In this document: in pieces, positions 53,226 through 64,000 of the stretch
Layout of the letters: the number at the start of each line of letters is the position of its first letter
Numbering within the stretch: position 1 is the stretch's first letter
Assembly (NCBI GenBank): GCA_017562135.1
Contig: QEYB01001312.1
Coordinates: forward strand, 1,674,001 to 1,738,000
Length of the DNA stretch: 64,000 nucleotides
Source: Dipylidium caninum
Lineage: Eukaryota; Platyhelminthes; Cestoda; Cyclophyllidea; Dipylidiidae
Direction of reading: 5' to 3'
Translations under genes and position numbers: made by a program
Notes under the pieces: generated by a model
What the model was told of the DNA's origin: nothing
What the model saw: the letters and a program-made list of their open reading frames with translations, nothing else
Databases searched by the model: none

Positions 53226-53856
53226 TTACTTTTCCCAACGCACACCCAGTTGTGTCGCCGATTGGAATTTCACAGACGCCAGGGAGGTATGCTTAACTCC
53301 ACCGTCAGTCATGCACCACTTTGCCTGAAAATAAAATAGTTTCGTGTTTATTGCTGTTCCTAGTGCATTAATTCAGAACAGATTTATATCGCCTCTTTTT
53401 TCATTAAAAAAGATATGGCCGACTCCGATTTGCCTTCTCACTGAAACCATGTCCCAAATAGCAAAGGGAGAAACCTTCACTCCGGAAAGAAGAATTAGAT
53501 GTTCGATTTAGGAATGAAATCAGAACCAATTCCCAAATCACCCCTTAAGCTAGCTATCGTCAACAATCGTTTCCAGTTTACCACTGAGAGAAGATTTTGA
53601 ATCGCCTGTGGTGCACGCATATCGGACGAATACACCAATTAACAAGCAAAATTAATTTGACAGCGAGTGATCAGACCATCAAACTATTGCCTCGAAGGAA
53701 TATTATCGTCCAGAGTGACACAATTATTCTAAAACTCACCAGAATATCAAGAAGATAGTCAAACTTAGGGATTTTCGATATTACCTCAGAGTTGTTCGCA
53801 AATATAACTAAGGATTGTCTGCTACAATGCGGCACAAAAGCCCAATTTCCGGCCAT
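53226..53856 (-). CDS. Small unrecognised two-exon protein candidate
   Basis: Exon 53856-53740 starts with ATG (MAGNWAFVPHCSRQ), is open for 39 codons and ends at a strong donor (CTG|GTGAGT). Exon 53324-53226 follows an ideal acceptor (tattttattttcag) in the same phase and is open to a TAA. The product would be 71 aa: soluble, mildly amphipathic (IPKFDYLLDIL), no signal peptide or membrane segment. I do not recognise the family. The good start, the matching phase 0-0 junction and codon composition unlike the surrounding AT-rich DNA support a real gene. The second exon also contains a donor-like GTGCGT, so a longer form reaching further exons to the left is possible. It is head-to-head with the TM7SF3-like gene, with starts about 1.15 kb apart. 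Confidence 0.4.
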
Positions 53857-55009
53857 GAAACTATAAAACTACTTCCTACCTTTGAGGCACTCATTCAGAA
53901 AGTATTTGTTCACTTGATTTGTATGAGTTAACGGGGGCGTACAATCACATGAAAGGCAGTAACGGCTGTCATGTTTGTTTTGAAACTTCACTTGGAGTCA
54001 CCGCATCAGAATACGGGCACATTCGTTTCAATCCTTTCCAACGCACACTAATATCACATTTCTCTTCTACCGCATTTGGGCAACAAAGTCAATCAAAGGC
54101 AGGGAGTTTAAGATGGGTTGGTGATTTCATCCTATTGCTGCCAAATCCTAACGTTACGTGACGAAACTATGGCCCAAAATGACCGAATATGGAAACTCTC
54201 GGAATTTTCTCGAAAAAGCGCTAAATAGGAGGGCCAACACCCACAAAAATATGTTTAACAAAATGTTTACTGCGAAGACATTTTAGAAATATTGATCAAT
54301 CTAAGCCTTTCGCTGGCACATTTATGGCCTTAACGACAACTTTCTACCATCTATTACTGAGCCGACTTGAAAAGAAGCGGTGCATGAATCCAAAGTTCTG
54401 CATAAAACAAGTAACTCTCAAACATTCGAGAACTACGTTTTCATAAAGCGGATGTCGTTCCTTAGAATTGTAGTTGATTGCTCGCTCTAACGAGCATTAT
54501 TATAGTCTTGCTTCTAGAAGAGCTTTACGGCTCTCAAGTCGATTTCGAAGTTTCCCAAATTCGTTTCGCATTATAACAAACATAGACGTTCGGGTTGTAT
54601 CTGTAATTTTGCGGATTAGACAATAACTGGAGTCAATACGAGGCATCCATCGCAGTGCAAGTACTTAGGTCCACATTACCAACATACCAGCAAGCCAAAA
54701 AAACAATAGATGATCTAACCCTCATCGCATAACTCGTATAAAATTAGGAAAAGTTGCACATGGACCGATACGGCCAAACTATTTGGAAAACATTCTGGCA
54801 TGCGATCTTTAAGAACTTTGTTAACCTTCATATTACATATGTTAGTAGGTTAGGATACTAATTTACCTGTATCATGAGTAGATTTTTGTAGCATGATAAG
54901 TAATTACATGATATTTAAAACGAATCATTTAGTCACATTTCTACCAATAAACTTACAGTAAAGACTGCGACTGATTCAATTGGTCCCGGCTGGCTTAATA
55001 TGACGGGTG
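53857..55009. other. Intergenic interval between divergent genes
   Basis: AT-rich, about 1.15 kb. It lies between the putative start at 53856 (minus) and the TM7SF3-like start at 55010 (plus), so it may contain promoters for both. No clear TATA/initiator pair was identified. Confidence 0.4.
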
Positions 55010-58000
55010 ATGGGCCGTCGGGTGCTGTTTTGTTTGTATTTCTTACACCTTTTAGGGGGTAGTACGGCATATTATCACGTAACTATTTGTTCAGGGACTT
55101 TCCAGTTGAGGGATGAGCTACCACTCGACAAATGGAATGAAATTACAGTCCTCCCTGGTAGAAACTCTTTCTTTTTCGGCACTATTGCAGACCCCTCTCA
55201 AATTCTAACTTTCTCAGTGCACAGTCCTTTCAATAAGATATGGGCTTCTTTACTTTCCGACTGTCCAACGAATTCTTCTCAATATGGTTACAATCTCGGG
55301 CTTGTGAGTCAGCGGCGGGTTATGAACATGACACAAGTTCTTTACGTTTGTTCCTTTCATTCTCAGCCAGTCGACGCAGCCGTTAGAGCTTCGCTCTATA
55401 ACTCGGAAGGTAGACATTCTGTTACTTCTGATAGATTAATTTTAGTTGCGGTGCCCGGAGGCTGTGGGGTTGGTTCGACAGATTATTTTTCTATTTCTAC
55501 AATTGTCACCCATTGGATGATCGAAGAGCGTAATTCTGAGAATGACACATCTGTAAACCTAGCGAAGAGGTTAAATTGGTGGACGTCGACGATTCGTTTT
55601 TTTGCGGCTTCTCCCCCTCATGGTACAGCAAATTCGTGCGCCTCCCAAACTCAGATTAATTCATCTTCTCTTGACAAGCTAATCTATCACATTTATCACA
55701 TTCCCCTGGTAACGAGTGGTGGCTTTAACAACGCTTATGATAACCCCTCTGCCAAAGATGTTTTGAGCGCACTCGGTCGCCTTTCGTCCTATGGTGATGC
55801 ACCGTTGCGAGGATCACTCATTGACAGCGTTAATGCGAGGTGGGTTATACACACTTGTTAACTACCTTCGAATTCCTTGTTTTTTAGGTCTTCTATTTTG
55901 TAGAGATCTGAAAATATACGAGGACAACAGTCACGAAATTAAAATTTCTCGTCACCTGGGCACAGCCTCAGTTATAAATGTCATTGCCGAGTACAAAACA
56001 GCCTCCATTTCCAAAATGGAAAGTTCTACCTTCGTGGCCTACGCGCCTGCCGTCCTATACACCTGCCCACATGCTACAAAGGGGCAGACGGAACACACAC
56101 ACACTGAGTCAGATAGGTTGGCTTGTGGTCTTTTTAATATTTCGGTATTGACTCAATTTGGTATTGGAATAATCCTTCTGTCGGCTCTATTATTCTCTTT
56201 CTCTGGAAGCTACTGTGTGTGGTTACGTACGTTTTACTTTATCTTACGACTTATTTCTTCAGGTTGCGGTGTTTCCATTGTGATGTTTTCCTCATTCTTC
56301 AGTCTAACGATTCTTTATCGTTTCTTCAACGAATCTGATAATGGTAAATTTTGCTCTTTTATCTCAGAGTTTTGATCAAAAGTTCCTTCAAGCATGTGGC
56401 CTACTTTCTTTCGAATTTAGCGATCTATCTAATTGTGACTTCTTTGGTGATACCGATCTCCATTGGTTGCTTTTTGATGCTATTGATTTACTTCTGCTGT
56501 ATTCGGAAGTCTTACGTACAAGACACCGTGCCTCTACCACCAAGCATATTCAACCCTGCGAATGGGATGGAATCATTAACGTATACCACCTATGGGGCCA
56601 TAGGGGATTCGGATGACGGCTGGCCTGATAGGGATCCGTCCATGAACAGTCTCTTTCCTGTACGTTCATGCCATCGCGAGTCGCCAAATATGCACTTAGA
56701 TTCACACTTTCGGCCCAACGAAGGCATTTCAACCGGCACCAACATATTGAAAATTTTTTTCTGCTGCTGTTATAACAGAAGATTGAACCAGTATCGACTG
56801 TGGCGACTGGCAAGATTGGTCCCCGCACTGCCTGCGACACTGCTTCTTACCTCCTTTCTTATGGGTTCCCTCATAAGTGCGTCGGATTGGACGTGGTTGA
56901 GTGTCAACTAATAGGGTAGTGACATTATTTTCTTCTTAGATTACTTGAATGCATTGAGGAACACCACGGGACACATGTGCTTTTTCACGTTCATCTGCGT
57001 TATGTCGCTCGCACTGATGTACATTTACAAAAATTTGGTATGTCAATTATTGATATTCTGGTCAAATGACGAAACATGCCTACTTGAAGTTTCGTGGTAA
57101 TCCCTGTTTAATTATTTTTTTTCTTTAGGCATTTGGATTATCAGTTGCATTGACTGGGCTTTATGTTAGCCTGACCTGTGTCGCGCTGATGTACTTCCCA
57201 AATTCTTTGGTACCTTACATTTTGATTGATGAATTTCTCATTATAACTTGGCCAGAAGAGCGCCTGTCTGTTTACGATATTTCCGTTTACGGCAAAAACG
57301 GTTAGTTTATTTATAATCTGTTGGACGTTTCGAAAACATACTCTACCTTTTTTGTTGCAAATTCGGACTTATTCGGTTCAGTAATCAAAATAACGAAAGT
57401 TGTAAACTACATATATGTTGCTATCACTTTTAGTAGCGGCGCTATGAGCGGGTTTTTTCCTTCCAGTTCATTTGAATCCAATTAAAATCTGTTTCATCCC
57501 CTGTTTCACTCATTATATTTTCTATGCCTCTGTTCCTGTTGATCGGATGTGGCTATTCCCTACTTAATCATTTGGAAATTTTTTTTCAAATAAAAATTTT
57601 GCGCAATTTATGTCACGTGATGTAATAAATGAGTTTAGACAAAAACCGTCCCTGTCGCGGAACACAAACAAATCGGTACACCTACTATTGCAATATTGTT
57701 CCCTGATCGCTGTTTTTTCCTTTATATCTCAGACATAATCTTCATAGTGACGTGGTTATGTGGTAGTGTTGTCGTAGGCCTCATGACCATGTGCCTTTTG
57801 CGTCTGAACGACTCCCGGGACCATAACGCTAGCAGGACACAAGCCACAGGTGGACTACGTGAGATCCCCTTGTCAGTGTCCTCGAGGGCAATGCCAGCAG
57901 CTCACAGCGTCAGTGGCTCCCGGCGATGGACACCGAGTCGTAATCTATTTAGGCGTCGACAGGACGGTTTGGGTCCATTCGCATCTTGTGCAACCCCACC

Positions 58001-58604
58001 AAATACAGATTCGGATACGAGAAATTTGATCCCCACGTTGGTCGACTACAACGTTTGTGGTCCGCCTTCAACCCGAGCCATCCCATGGAAGAACAACAAC
58101 GCCAACTCTCGCTTCATACCAACATTGATTGGCCCCCCCAACCCCTCATTGATCAACCCGTTGGCTTCGGTGCCTTCGACAGCGCGAACTCAAATTCTTT
58201 GATAGGTGAGTCGCCGTCTCCTCCTGAATGGCAGTTAATGCTTCCTACGTTTCCTTTCCTGAGCACAGCGAAAGTGTACTAATTAAATTTGAAGCCTTGT
58301 TCAAAATGAGTTACTAAATCGTATTAATTAAGCATATGGGACTACTAGCATTTTGTTGCTGTCGATGATATTTACAAAAATACTGACTACTTCAATAAAA
58401 ACCCTTAATACTTCTATTCAATTGCATCATTGTATGTTAGGCGATAATGTCAAATGTGGCCACTTTGTAGGCAGACGTAACGCAAATCGTGCTAACAATA
58501 CATTCCTTCTTACCATGGAGTCTTTACATAAATTGTGTCGGATTTGCAGTTCAGATAACTGTATTACCGACAATACGGTCATAAATGAAGTTAAATCTCA
58601 TTAA
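55010..58604 (+). CDS. TM7SF3: TM7SF3-like seven-transmembrane protein
   Basis: The start is ATG at 55010; the preceding codon at 55007 is GTG. Resolved exons are 55010-55839, 55904-56226, 56263 to 56343 (or 56319), 56370-56876, 56940-57037 and 57129-57300, then from 57733. A signal peptide is followed by an N-terminal ectodomain of roughly 350 aa with VPGGCG and APAVLYTC motifs, then about seven hydrophobic segments; the last (DIIFIVTWLCGSVVVGL) aligns well with the final segment of TM7SF3. The order fits TM7SF3, a conserved membrane protein of poorly known function linked in vertebrates to cell survival and stress. A large hydrophilic insertion lies between the third and fourth hydrophobic segments. 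Two C-termini are possible: read-through 57733-58202, or splicing 57733-57858 / 57963-58205 / 58441-58604. The second is preferred because all phases and signals agree. Confidence 0.72.
58394..58399 (+). terminator. Candidate polyadenylation signal (short TM7SF3 form)
   Basis: AATAAA about 190 nt after the stop of the read-through TM7SF3 model. In the spliced model it would lie in the last intron. Confidence 0.3.
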
Positions 58605-60408
58605 AGAGCCTTAAAACACTATATCATCCGTGTCTGCGCCGTTTGTGTAGAGACGTAGCACTTCATTGAGGACGTAAATATATCCTGAGGCTATTCAAGA
58701 CCTTAACGGTAGCAGAGATGATAAGGATTTCGGAGTTTTTATTCACTACCCAGGTGTATTCATTGACGGTTATTCGTAGTTTTTGCTAAGTATCTAGTGA
58801 AATTATGAGTAAATGCCTTCTTATCAAAAAAACGCACTCTGGTTGATTTGCAGGCAGCGTTCGATGCATGACACAGTAACGGAGGTTCTCTCTTCTCCTT
58901 TGATTCCCCATGAGCCGCACTCACATGGAGGCGCTTGTGGAAGTGGGAGCAGGTAGCGACCAAGTCTCTTCCTTCCATTGTTGCCCTGGAGATGGCCATA
59001 ATCCATTTGAATCAGATGATGAAAAAGACCTCAACGTCGGAGGATCATGACGTTTCCTTTGGTGGGATCATTGGAACATCGATTCATCATCCTCGGGCTC
59101 AAACCCGAGTAATTTTACTAATATCCTTGTCTTATATGCTACATCCCGATTTACGTATGTACACAAAAATTACCTTGCCTTTTCTTCGATTTTGGGGTGC
59201 ATCAGGTTGGGTGGACCTGTATACAGGTTCATTAATCCGATTTTCGTCACAAATGGATTAATAGTGGCGATATGGCGTCTCTGAGTCATTCTTCTAGTGG
59301 GGTGGTTTTTTGCGTTTTGGGGCGGAAGTTTTCATCAAAGTGGGCGCGTCACTATGAAATTTCGTGGTTTGGGGGTCCAGTCTGGTTCTCTTTGGGGGTA
59401 CGCAAGGTTTCGTATGCAGGGCTGGTCCCTACTCGCTTCTTTCGTTGACTAATGACTTTTTCAAGACATGCACAGCTGGGTGGGTCCACAGTGGCCATTT
59501 AGGGTGAGGGACGATTAGGCTGTGGCAAGCACTCGTGAGTCTAATCGGTAGCTTTTAATACCCTTTTGGTATACGCGGGTGTTTACCGATGGGTGTGAAG
59601 GCCAATCCGGTTGCGCAGACGCCTGGCTATTTGTCCGTGTATCGACTTGATGCGCCGGCATAGCGAGGACCATTTCTCAGCAATCCCAAGTGGGTTAAGC
59701 GGTATGAAGACATCGACTTCACAAACTCATGCGAGTGCTGGCTCAAAGTCCCTAGACGGCATCAATCCCTAAACCATCTTCCATTTCATTGTTAGACCCT
59801 GCGACCATGGCCCCTTTTTGCCTAGCCGAAGTCACAATAAGCCGCAAGAAATGCACAATCGACTAATCTTACCGAAATTTTGGGACCTACAGGAAATCAT
59901 TTGTACCTGTTGCCGGAGGCTGAACTGATGATCGAGCGTGGCATAGCTATACGACTTTCTACTGATATAAACCGTTTTTATTCTTGCTAACGGCCGATTC
60001 CCTTGGTGCATTTTTGTTACGCGTAAATCGAACCGCCAAAAGCATTAAGTAAATGCCAAGAACAGAAAATCCCTGGTAGGGAGGCACAGTTATTTGGGTT
60101 TATTAGAAAAGCGATTAATGTTATGGCCCCGTGAGAGGGTGCCGCAGTGTTAGAGGCACCTCAAAGACAACAACTTTTAATAGTTGGCATGGGGAAAAGT
60201 GCTATTCGCTCGGCAAATGGAAAAATGTATGCGTTTCGAAAGGAGGCACATTTTAGACTTCAAACCCAATTTAAAATACGTTAATAAAATACCTTAATAA
60301 AATATCTAAGGTAATTCAACTCAGTTTAAATGTCTATAAATTTAACCTTAATATTCGCATAGGTCAAAAAGCTGACCAAATTCCAACTCAGCCCGCTTTT
60401 ATAAGCTT
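58605..60408. other. Intergenic interval before ISCA2-like gene
   Basis: About 1.8 kb. A G/T-rich stretch lies near 59.28-59.45 kb on the plus strand. No supported coding exon or RNA gene was found. Confidence 0.5.
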
Positions 60409-60873
60409 ATGCTGAAACTGTGCGCCCTCGTACCGAAGGGATGTATGGCCCTGAGACGTACATTCTCAGTTATAAAAAATAAGATTACCTTCTCGCCGAC
60501 CTGTGTTAAGGTTAATATCATACTTCGCTGAAGGGGCCAACGTCATTTTAGAAGTTAAAAGAATTAGGCGAGGACCATGGATTACTACGCATCGTTGTTG
60601 ACAGTGGTGGCTGTTCTGGTTTCCAGTACAAGTACGAGATGGATAAAAACGTGAATGATGATGATCTGTAGGTATGAGTTGCTTGACGTCTTTAGAATTA
60701 TTGAAAGTTCGGGTGTTAAAGTCGTCGTCGACTCACAATCGATGCGATTTCTCGATGGTTCCAGGCTTCATTACGAAGAAGAACTAATCCGGTCTGGTTT
60801 TAAAATAGTATATAATCCTCACTCGGAAAAGGGGTGTTCCTGTGGCTCTTCATTTACTTTAAAGTTGGATTAG
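60409..60873 (+). CDS. ISCA2: ISCA2-like mitochondrial iron-sulfur cluster assembly protein
   Basis: Three exons, 60409-60510, 60552-60667 and 60696-60873, encode 131 aa. ISCA2, with ISCA1 and IBA57, matures mitochondrial 4Fe-4S proteins. The three conserved cysteines of the A-type fold are present: Cys55 in SGGCSGFQYKYEMD, and Cys120/Cys122 in EKGCSCGSSFTLKL. ELIRSGFKIVYNP is typical of ISCA2 rather than ISCA1. The first 25 or so residues are basic and hydroxylated, as in a mitochondrial presequence. The introns are only 41 and 28 nt. The 28-nt intron is needed to avoid a stop, and removing it restores exactly the spacing seen in human ISCA2. The gene ends 107 nt before the WRAP53-like ATG. 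Confidence 0.9.
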
Positions 60874-60980
60874 ATGTCTGATTTTTAGCGAATACATTTT
60901 TTTTCTTGCACTTTCCTTTTCCTAAGATTAATTGCTTCTAAATCTTATGATTGATACTAATTTTTTTAAAATAGAGTTTC
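60874..60980 (+). promoter_or_regulatory. Intercistronic region with candidate trans-splice acceptor
   Basis: This 107-nt gap between the ISCA2 stop and WRAP53 ATG has no AATAAA. It is T-rich and ends in a poly-T tract, then aaaatag, 6 nt before the WRAP53 ATG. That tag would make a spliced-leader acceptor leaving a 6-nt 5' UTR (agtttc), as in flatworm polycistronic transcripts. No room is left for an ordinary promoter. Confidence 0.5.
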
Positions 60981-63900
60981 ATGTCTGAAAGCAAAGACGA
61001 GAATATTGATAACATAACACAGGTTGAAAAGCCCTTATCCCCTTCGTCAGAGCACCTGAAAACGGCGTCGGAAGCGGTTTCGCTTACGAATATAATACCG
61101 TCAGGTAGTGAAATAGTCGAAACTTCTGAAAAAGCAACAAATTTATCGACAGGATTCTCTGTTCCTACTTCACATGAAACAATTTCCAGGACTCAAGCTG
61201 AGATTTCAATGGATGACTCGGTTGGAGCCACAAAAATGGAACCTTTAATTTCAGAATCAAGAAATCTTGATGAGGGAGGTTGTAGTGAATTTTTTGAAGT
61301 TTATTTTATGCAAAACGGCCGATCATTTCGTGTTTACTTTCTGTAGATTGTGCTATCGAGTGGACTTTCTCTAACCCAAAACTCTATGCAACAATTGACA
61401 GCGAGTTTTGTAGTTGTGATAAAGTCCCTTTGTACAATAACTATCTTCGTGGGTGCAAGTGGTGAGTAATTTTCAGCAATCCTGGTTTATTATTTTGTGT
61501 CGACTTCCCATATCTAAATTAGTTTAGGTCCCCGGATGGGTGCTGTCTTCTAACTCTTAGCTTTGACAATACTTTTCGACTGTTTGAATTCCCACCAGCC
61601 TTATCGAATTACGGCCAGAAGTTCAGTTTCGAGACAGATCCCTTAACCACGGACATTGTAAGCTACTTTGTCTTTTCGATTTTTATCCCATTCGTATATC
61701 AAGTAACTAATTTTTCGAAAAAAAGCCTGCTGTACTGCGATTCTCCGAGTATGAACTCGTGTATGATTATTGTTGGTATCCCTACATGCGATCTGATGAT
61801 CCTCCCACCTGTTGGTAAGGCTACCTTCGGACTCGATTCCTCATTTGTCTACACTTCAACATTTATTGCTTTCCAGCTTTGTAAGTACTGGTAGACGAAC
61901 GCCGGTCCGCTTGTGGGACGCTTATGACGGGTCACAACGGGCCACCTATCGTCCTATCAATCATTTGGTAAGACTTTCTGACGAATATGATTCAATTCCC
62001 CTTTCGTTATCTCGACATATTATTGACTCGCCGTAGGGAGAGATGGATTCGGCACGCAGCGTCACTTTCTCTGCCGACGGTCGACTTCTATACTGTGGTT
62101 TTAACCGTCACATCCAAGTTTTCCGTTTTGACAGACCCGGTATTTGGTCTCAACGTCGACCGCCATTAGGACGTGAGTTAAGTGATTCACATAACATTCC
62201 TTGATGTTGGCTTCACTTTCGGCTAAGGATTGGTTAAGAGGATTGCTTTTCATATTAAACGAGATGAGCGTAGTCAACATGGTGGTCGCTCTCATTTCTG
62301 CAGAGCCGTCTAAGCAAGGAGGAATATTCTCGGCACTGGCTTCGCCGTCTCTGATTGGTGGCGGCGGTGTTGAAAACGTCTACGCAATAGGTACCTTCAG
62401 TGGCACGGTGGCCGTCTACTCGGAGCTGGGACGCGGGGAAGCCGTCTCTCCCATTCTTCAAGGTCCGCGTCGGGGTATCACTCAGCTACATTTCGTTATT
62501 CCGTCCTCAGGTGTCGCGCCTTGGTACCTCCTTGCCGGTGGTCGTACTGATGGGACTGTGCGTCTTATTCCTCTTACGTTGTAGTTGATTGCTTCCACAT
62601 AATCATTGCTTCTTTTTGCTAGTAATTTTTTGCTAATGTAATACTCATATTTAGTACGGGTGATGTTTCTTCATGCATTCTTTTCATTTATTTTACATTG
62701 AGGTCACATGATTCCTTTCTATTTACCCGTGGACTTATCCACCAGTTTAACTTTACATTCATACTCTTTCTAGCAAATTATACTTGCTTCTGTCTTGGAT
62801 AGAATTCCCAGTCTTTTGGGTCATAATGAATACATTTCAGGCGTATTGGAAAGGCTACATGTTTGAGTTATCTATTCTATTCTTTAATTGCACGAAAATC
62901 CTTTTATTTTTGCGTCGCGTCCTCTCTGCAATAAACTGGCAAGATGAATTCTAAATTGGCTTTTAATCAATTTTTCGTTTATTGCTCGATTTGATTGGAT
63001 GCAAGTTTTTCTTCGCTTTTTGCGGATATATTTGGATAGGACTTAGTTAATAATTTTTATTTGCGTGTTTATGGAATTGTCAAGTCCATAAACCAACAAT
63101 TTCACATAAAGAAAGAGCTAATTTGATATGTACTCCGCCCCATGTGACAAACACCCGGACTAATTAATCTGATCTTATGAAAAAATCTCAACTGTATTCA
63201 CTTTTTTCCCTACCTCCTTTGTTATTATTTTTTTACAGATATATGTGTGGGATTCGCGCTTCTTAACTTCAGAAAAACCACTAGCCATCTTATACCGTCG
63301 GGTGGAAAATTATCAGCGCTTCCAAATCGATGTGGATCCGTGCGTTTCCACTTTTGATTTTATGTACTCTTAAGCTGAAAACTAGCGTTATAGGGGCGAT
63401 GTTGAGCTCCTTTAAAGAGAATTCATGCGTTCTCTACTTTATCCTATAACCAAACAATTTTCCCTTCTATTTATTCAATTCGGCAGGGATTTGTAGATTC
63501 GGACAACGTCTACTTATTATGTTAACTTCTTATTTTTTTGTTGCATTTGGGGAATGAACAGATATTATGATATACATATTGTGGACAATAAGTACTTTCA
63601 AATCTATATGAAAACGATTCATCTCTCTTATGCAATTGGTTTTTCACGTCAACTTTACTCGCTAATTCTACTGTTATTTTACCTATCCGATAATAAATTA
63701 AAAACTTATTAGTTAACCGTAAGTTTATGAATGTTACAAATAAATAACGGACGATGCCGTGTATCATCTAAGTGTAGGTCGCATTTTCCTAAAGTATACA
63801 TTATCTTTGGGTCTTGACTTCCCCCTCTTTTCTTCATCGCTCAGCACGGGAAGATACCTCTTTACGGGTAACCAGACGGGTGCAGTATCCTGCTACGATC

Positions 63901-64000
63901 TCTTAACAATGAACCTTGTGTCCGTGTGGCGTAGCCATGACGACAGCTGTCATGGTATTTCGGTTCATCCATTTCTTCCTGTTCTTGCTACTGCCGCGGG
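60981..64000 (+). CDS. WRAP53: WRAP53/TCAB1-like WD40 protein (5' part, runs off window)
   Basis: Exons 60981-61278, 61347-61461, 61528-61657, 61726-61814, 61877-61967, 62037-62172, 62304-62557, 63239-63339 and 63845-64000 (open at the edge) join in frame. WRAP53/TCAB1 binds the CAB box of scaRNAs and telomerase RNA and brings them to Cajal bodies. After an acidic, Ser/Thr-rich N-terminus of about 100 aa come WD40 blades matching the family in order: LRGCKW-SPDGCCLLT, YDYCWYPYM, VRLWDAYDGSQRATYRPINHL, FSADGRLLYCGFNRHIQVF, the GTFSGTVAVYSE and GITQLHF blade, IYVWDSR, and TGNQTGAVSCYDL with SVHPFLPVLATAAG. The first exon/intron edge is slightly uncertain (donor at 61279 or 61285). Introns are 62-69 nt early and 0.1-0.7 kb later. 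The last blades and C-terminus are outside the window. Confidence 0.88.

Noticed and set aside
1..64000. CRISPR arrays, bacterial operons, tRNA or rRNA genes
   Set aside because: No regular spaced repeats, and no tRNA or rRNA signature was found by eye; an automated tRNA scan was not possible.

Overview
The window is eukaryotic. Every recognisable gene is split by GT-AG (sometimes GC-AG) introns, and there are no operator, Shine-Dalgarno or phage-like signals. The organism is probably a parasitic flatworm, most likely a cestode. This is inferred from the mix of very short introns (28, 36, 41 and 60-70 nt) with multi-kilobase ones, a candidate trans-spliced gene pair, long gene-poor spacers, and a Wnt/CRIM1/PPEF gene set that is animal but divergent. 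No species is claimed. I worked from reading frames, splice signals and remembered family motifs only.

Layout, left to right. (1) 89-6497, plus: 3' part of a CRIM1-like transmembrane protein with VWC modules; its 5' end is outside the window. (2) 6927-9604, minus: MGME1-like mitochondrial genome maintenance exonuclease in four exons, tail-to-tail with CRIM1. (3) 9605-28240: about 18.6 kb without a confident gene. It holds simple repeats, one dispersed repeat pair and a few isolated unrecognised exon candidates. (4) 28241-37342, plus: a complete three-exon Wnt gene, closest by eye to the WNT4 class. (5) 39763-50349, minus: an RdgC/PPEF-type protein phosphatase with IQ motif, PP2A-like catalytic core and two C-terminal EF-hands. 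At least 14 exons are resolved; the first exon and one linker exon are not. (6) 53226-53856, minus: a small unrecognised two-exon gene candidate. (7) 55010-58604, plus: a TM7SF3-like seven-transmembrane protein. (8) 60409-60873, plus: complete ISCA2-like iron-sulfur assembly protein. (9) 60981 to the window end, plus: WRAP53/TCAB1-like WD40 protein that runs off the edge, starting only 107 nt after the ISCA2 stop.

Functionally this is mostly a set of unrelated housekeeping and signalling genes. Two (CRIM1-like, Wnt) act in extracellular BMP/Wnt signalling, two (MGME1, ISCA2) are mitochondrial, one (PPEF) is calcium-regulated, and one (WRAP53) serves telomerase/Cajal-body RNP biology. The most interesting items are the ISCA2-WRAP53 candidate operon, a 28-nt intron in ISCA2, three GC-AG introns in PPEF, two lineage-type insertions in the Wnt protein including a furin-like basic cluster, and the unrecognised small gene at 53.2-53.9 kb.

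Base composition visibly changes: about 11.5-49 kb is GC-richer with many GC-rich simple repeats, while 7-11.5 kb and 50-64 kb are AT-richer.
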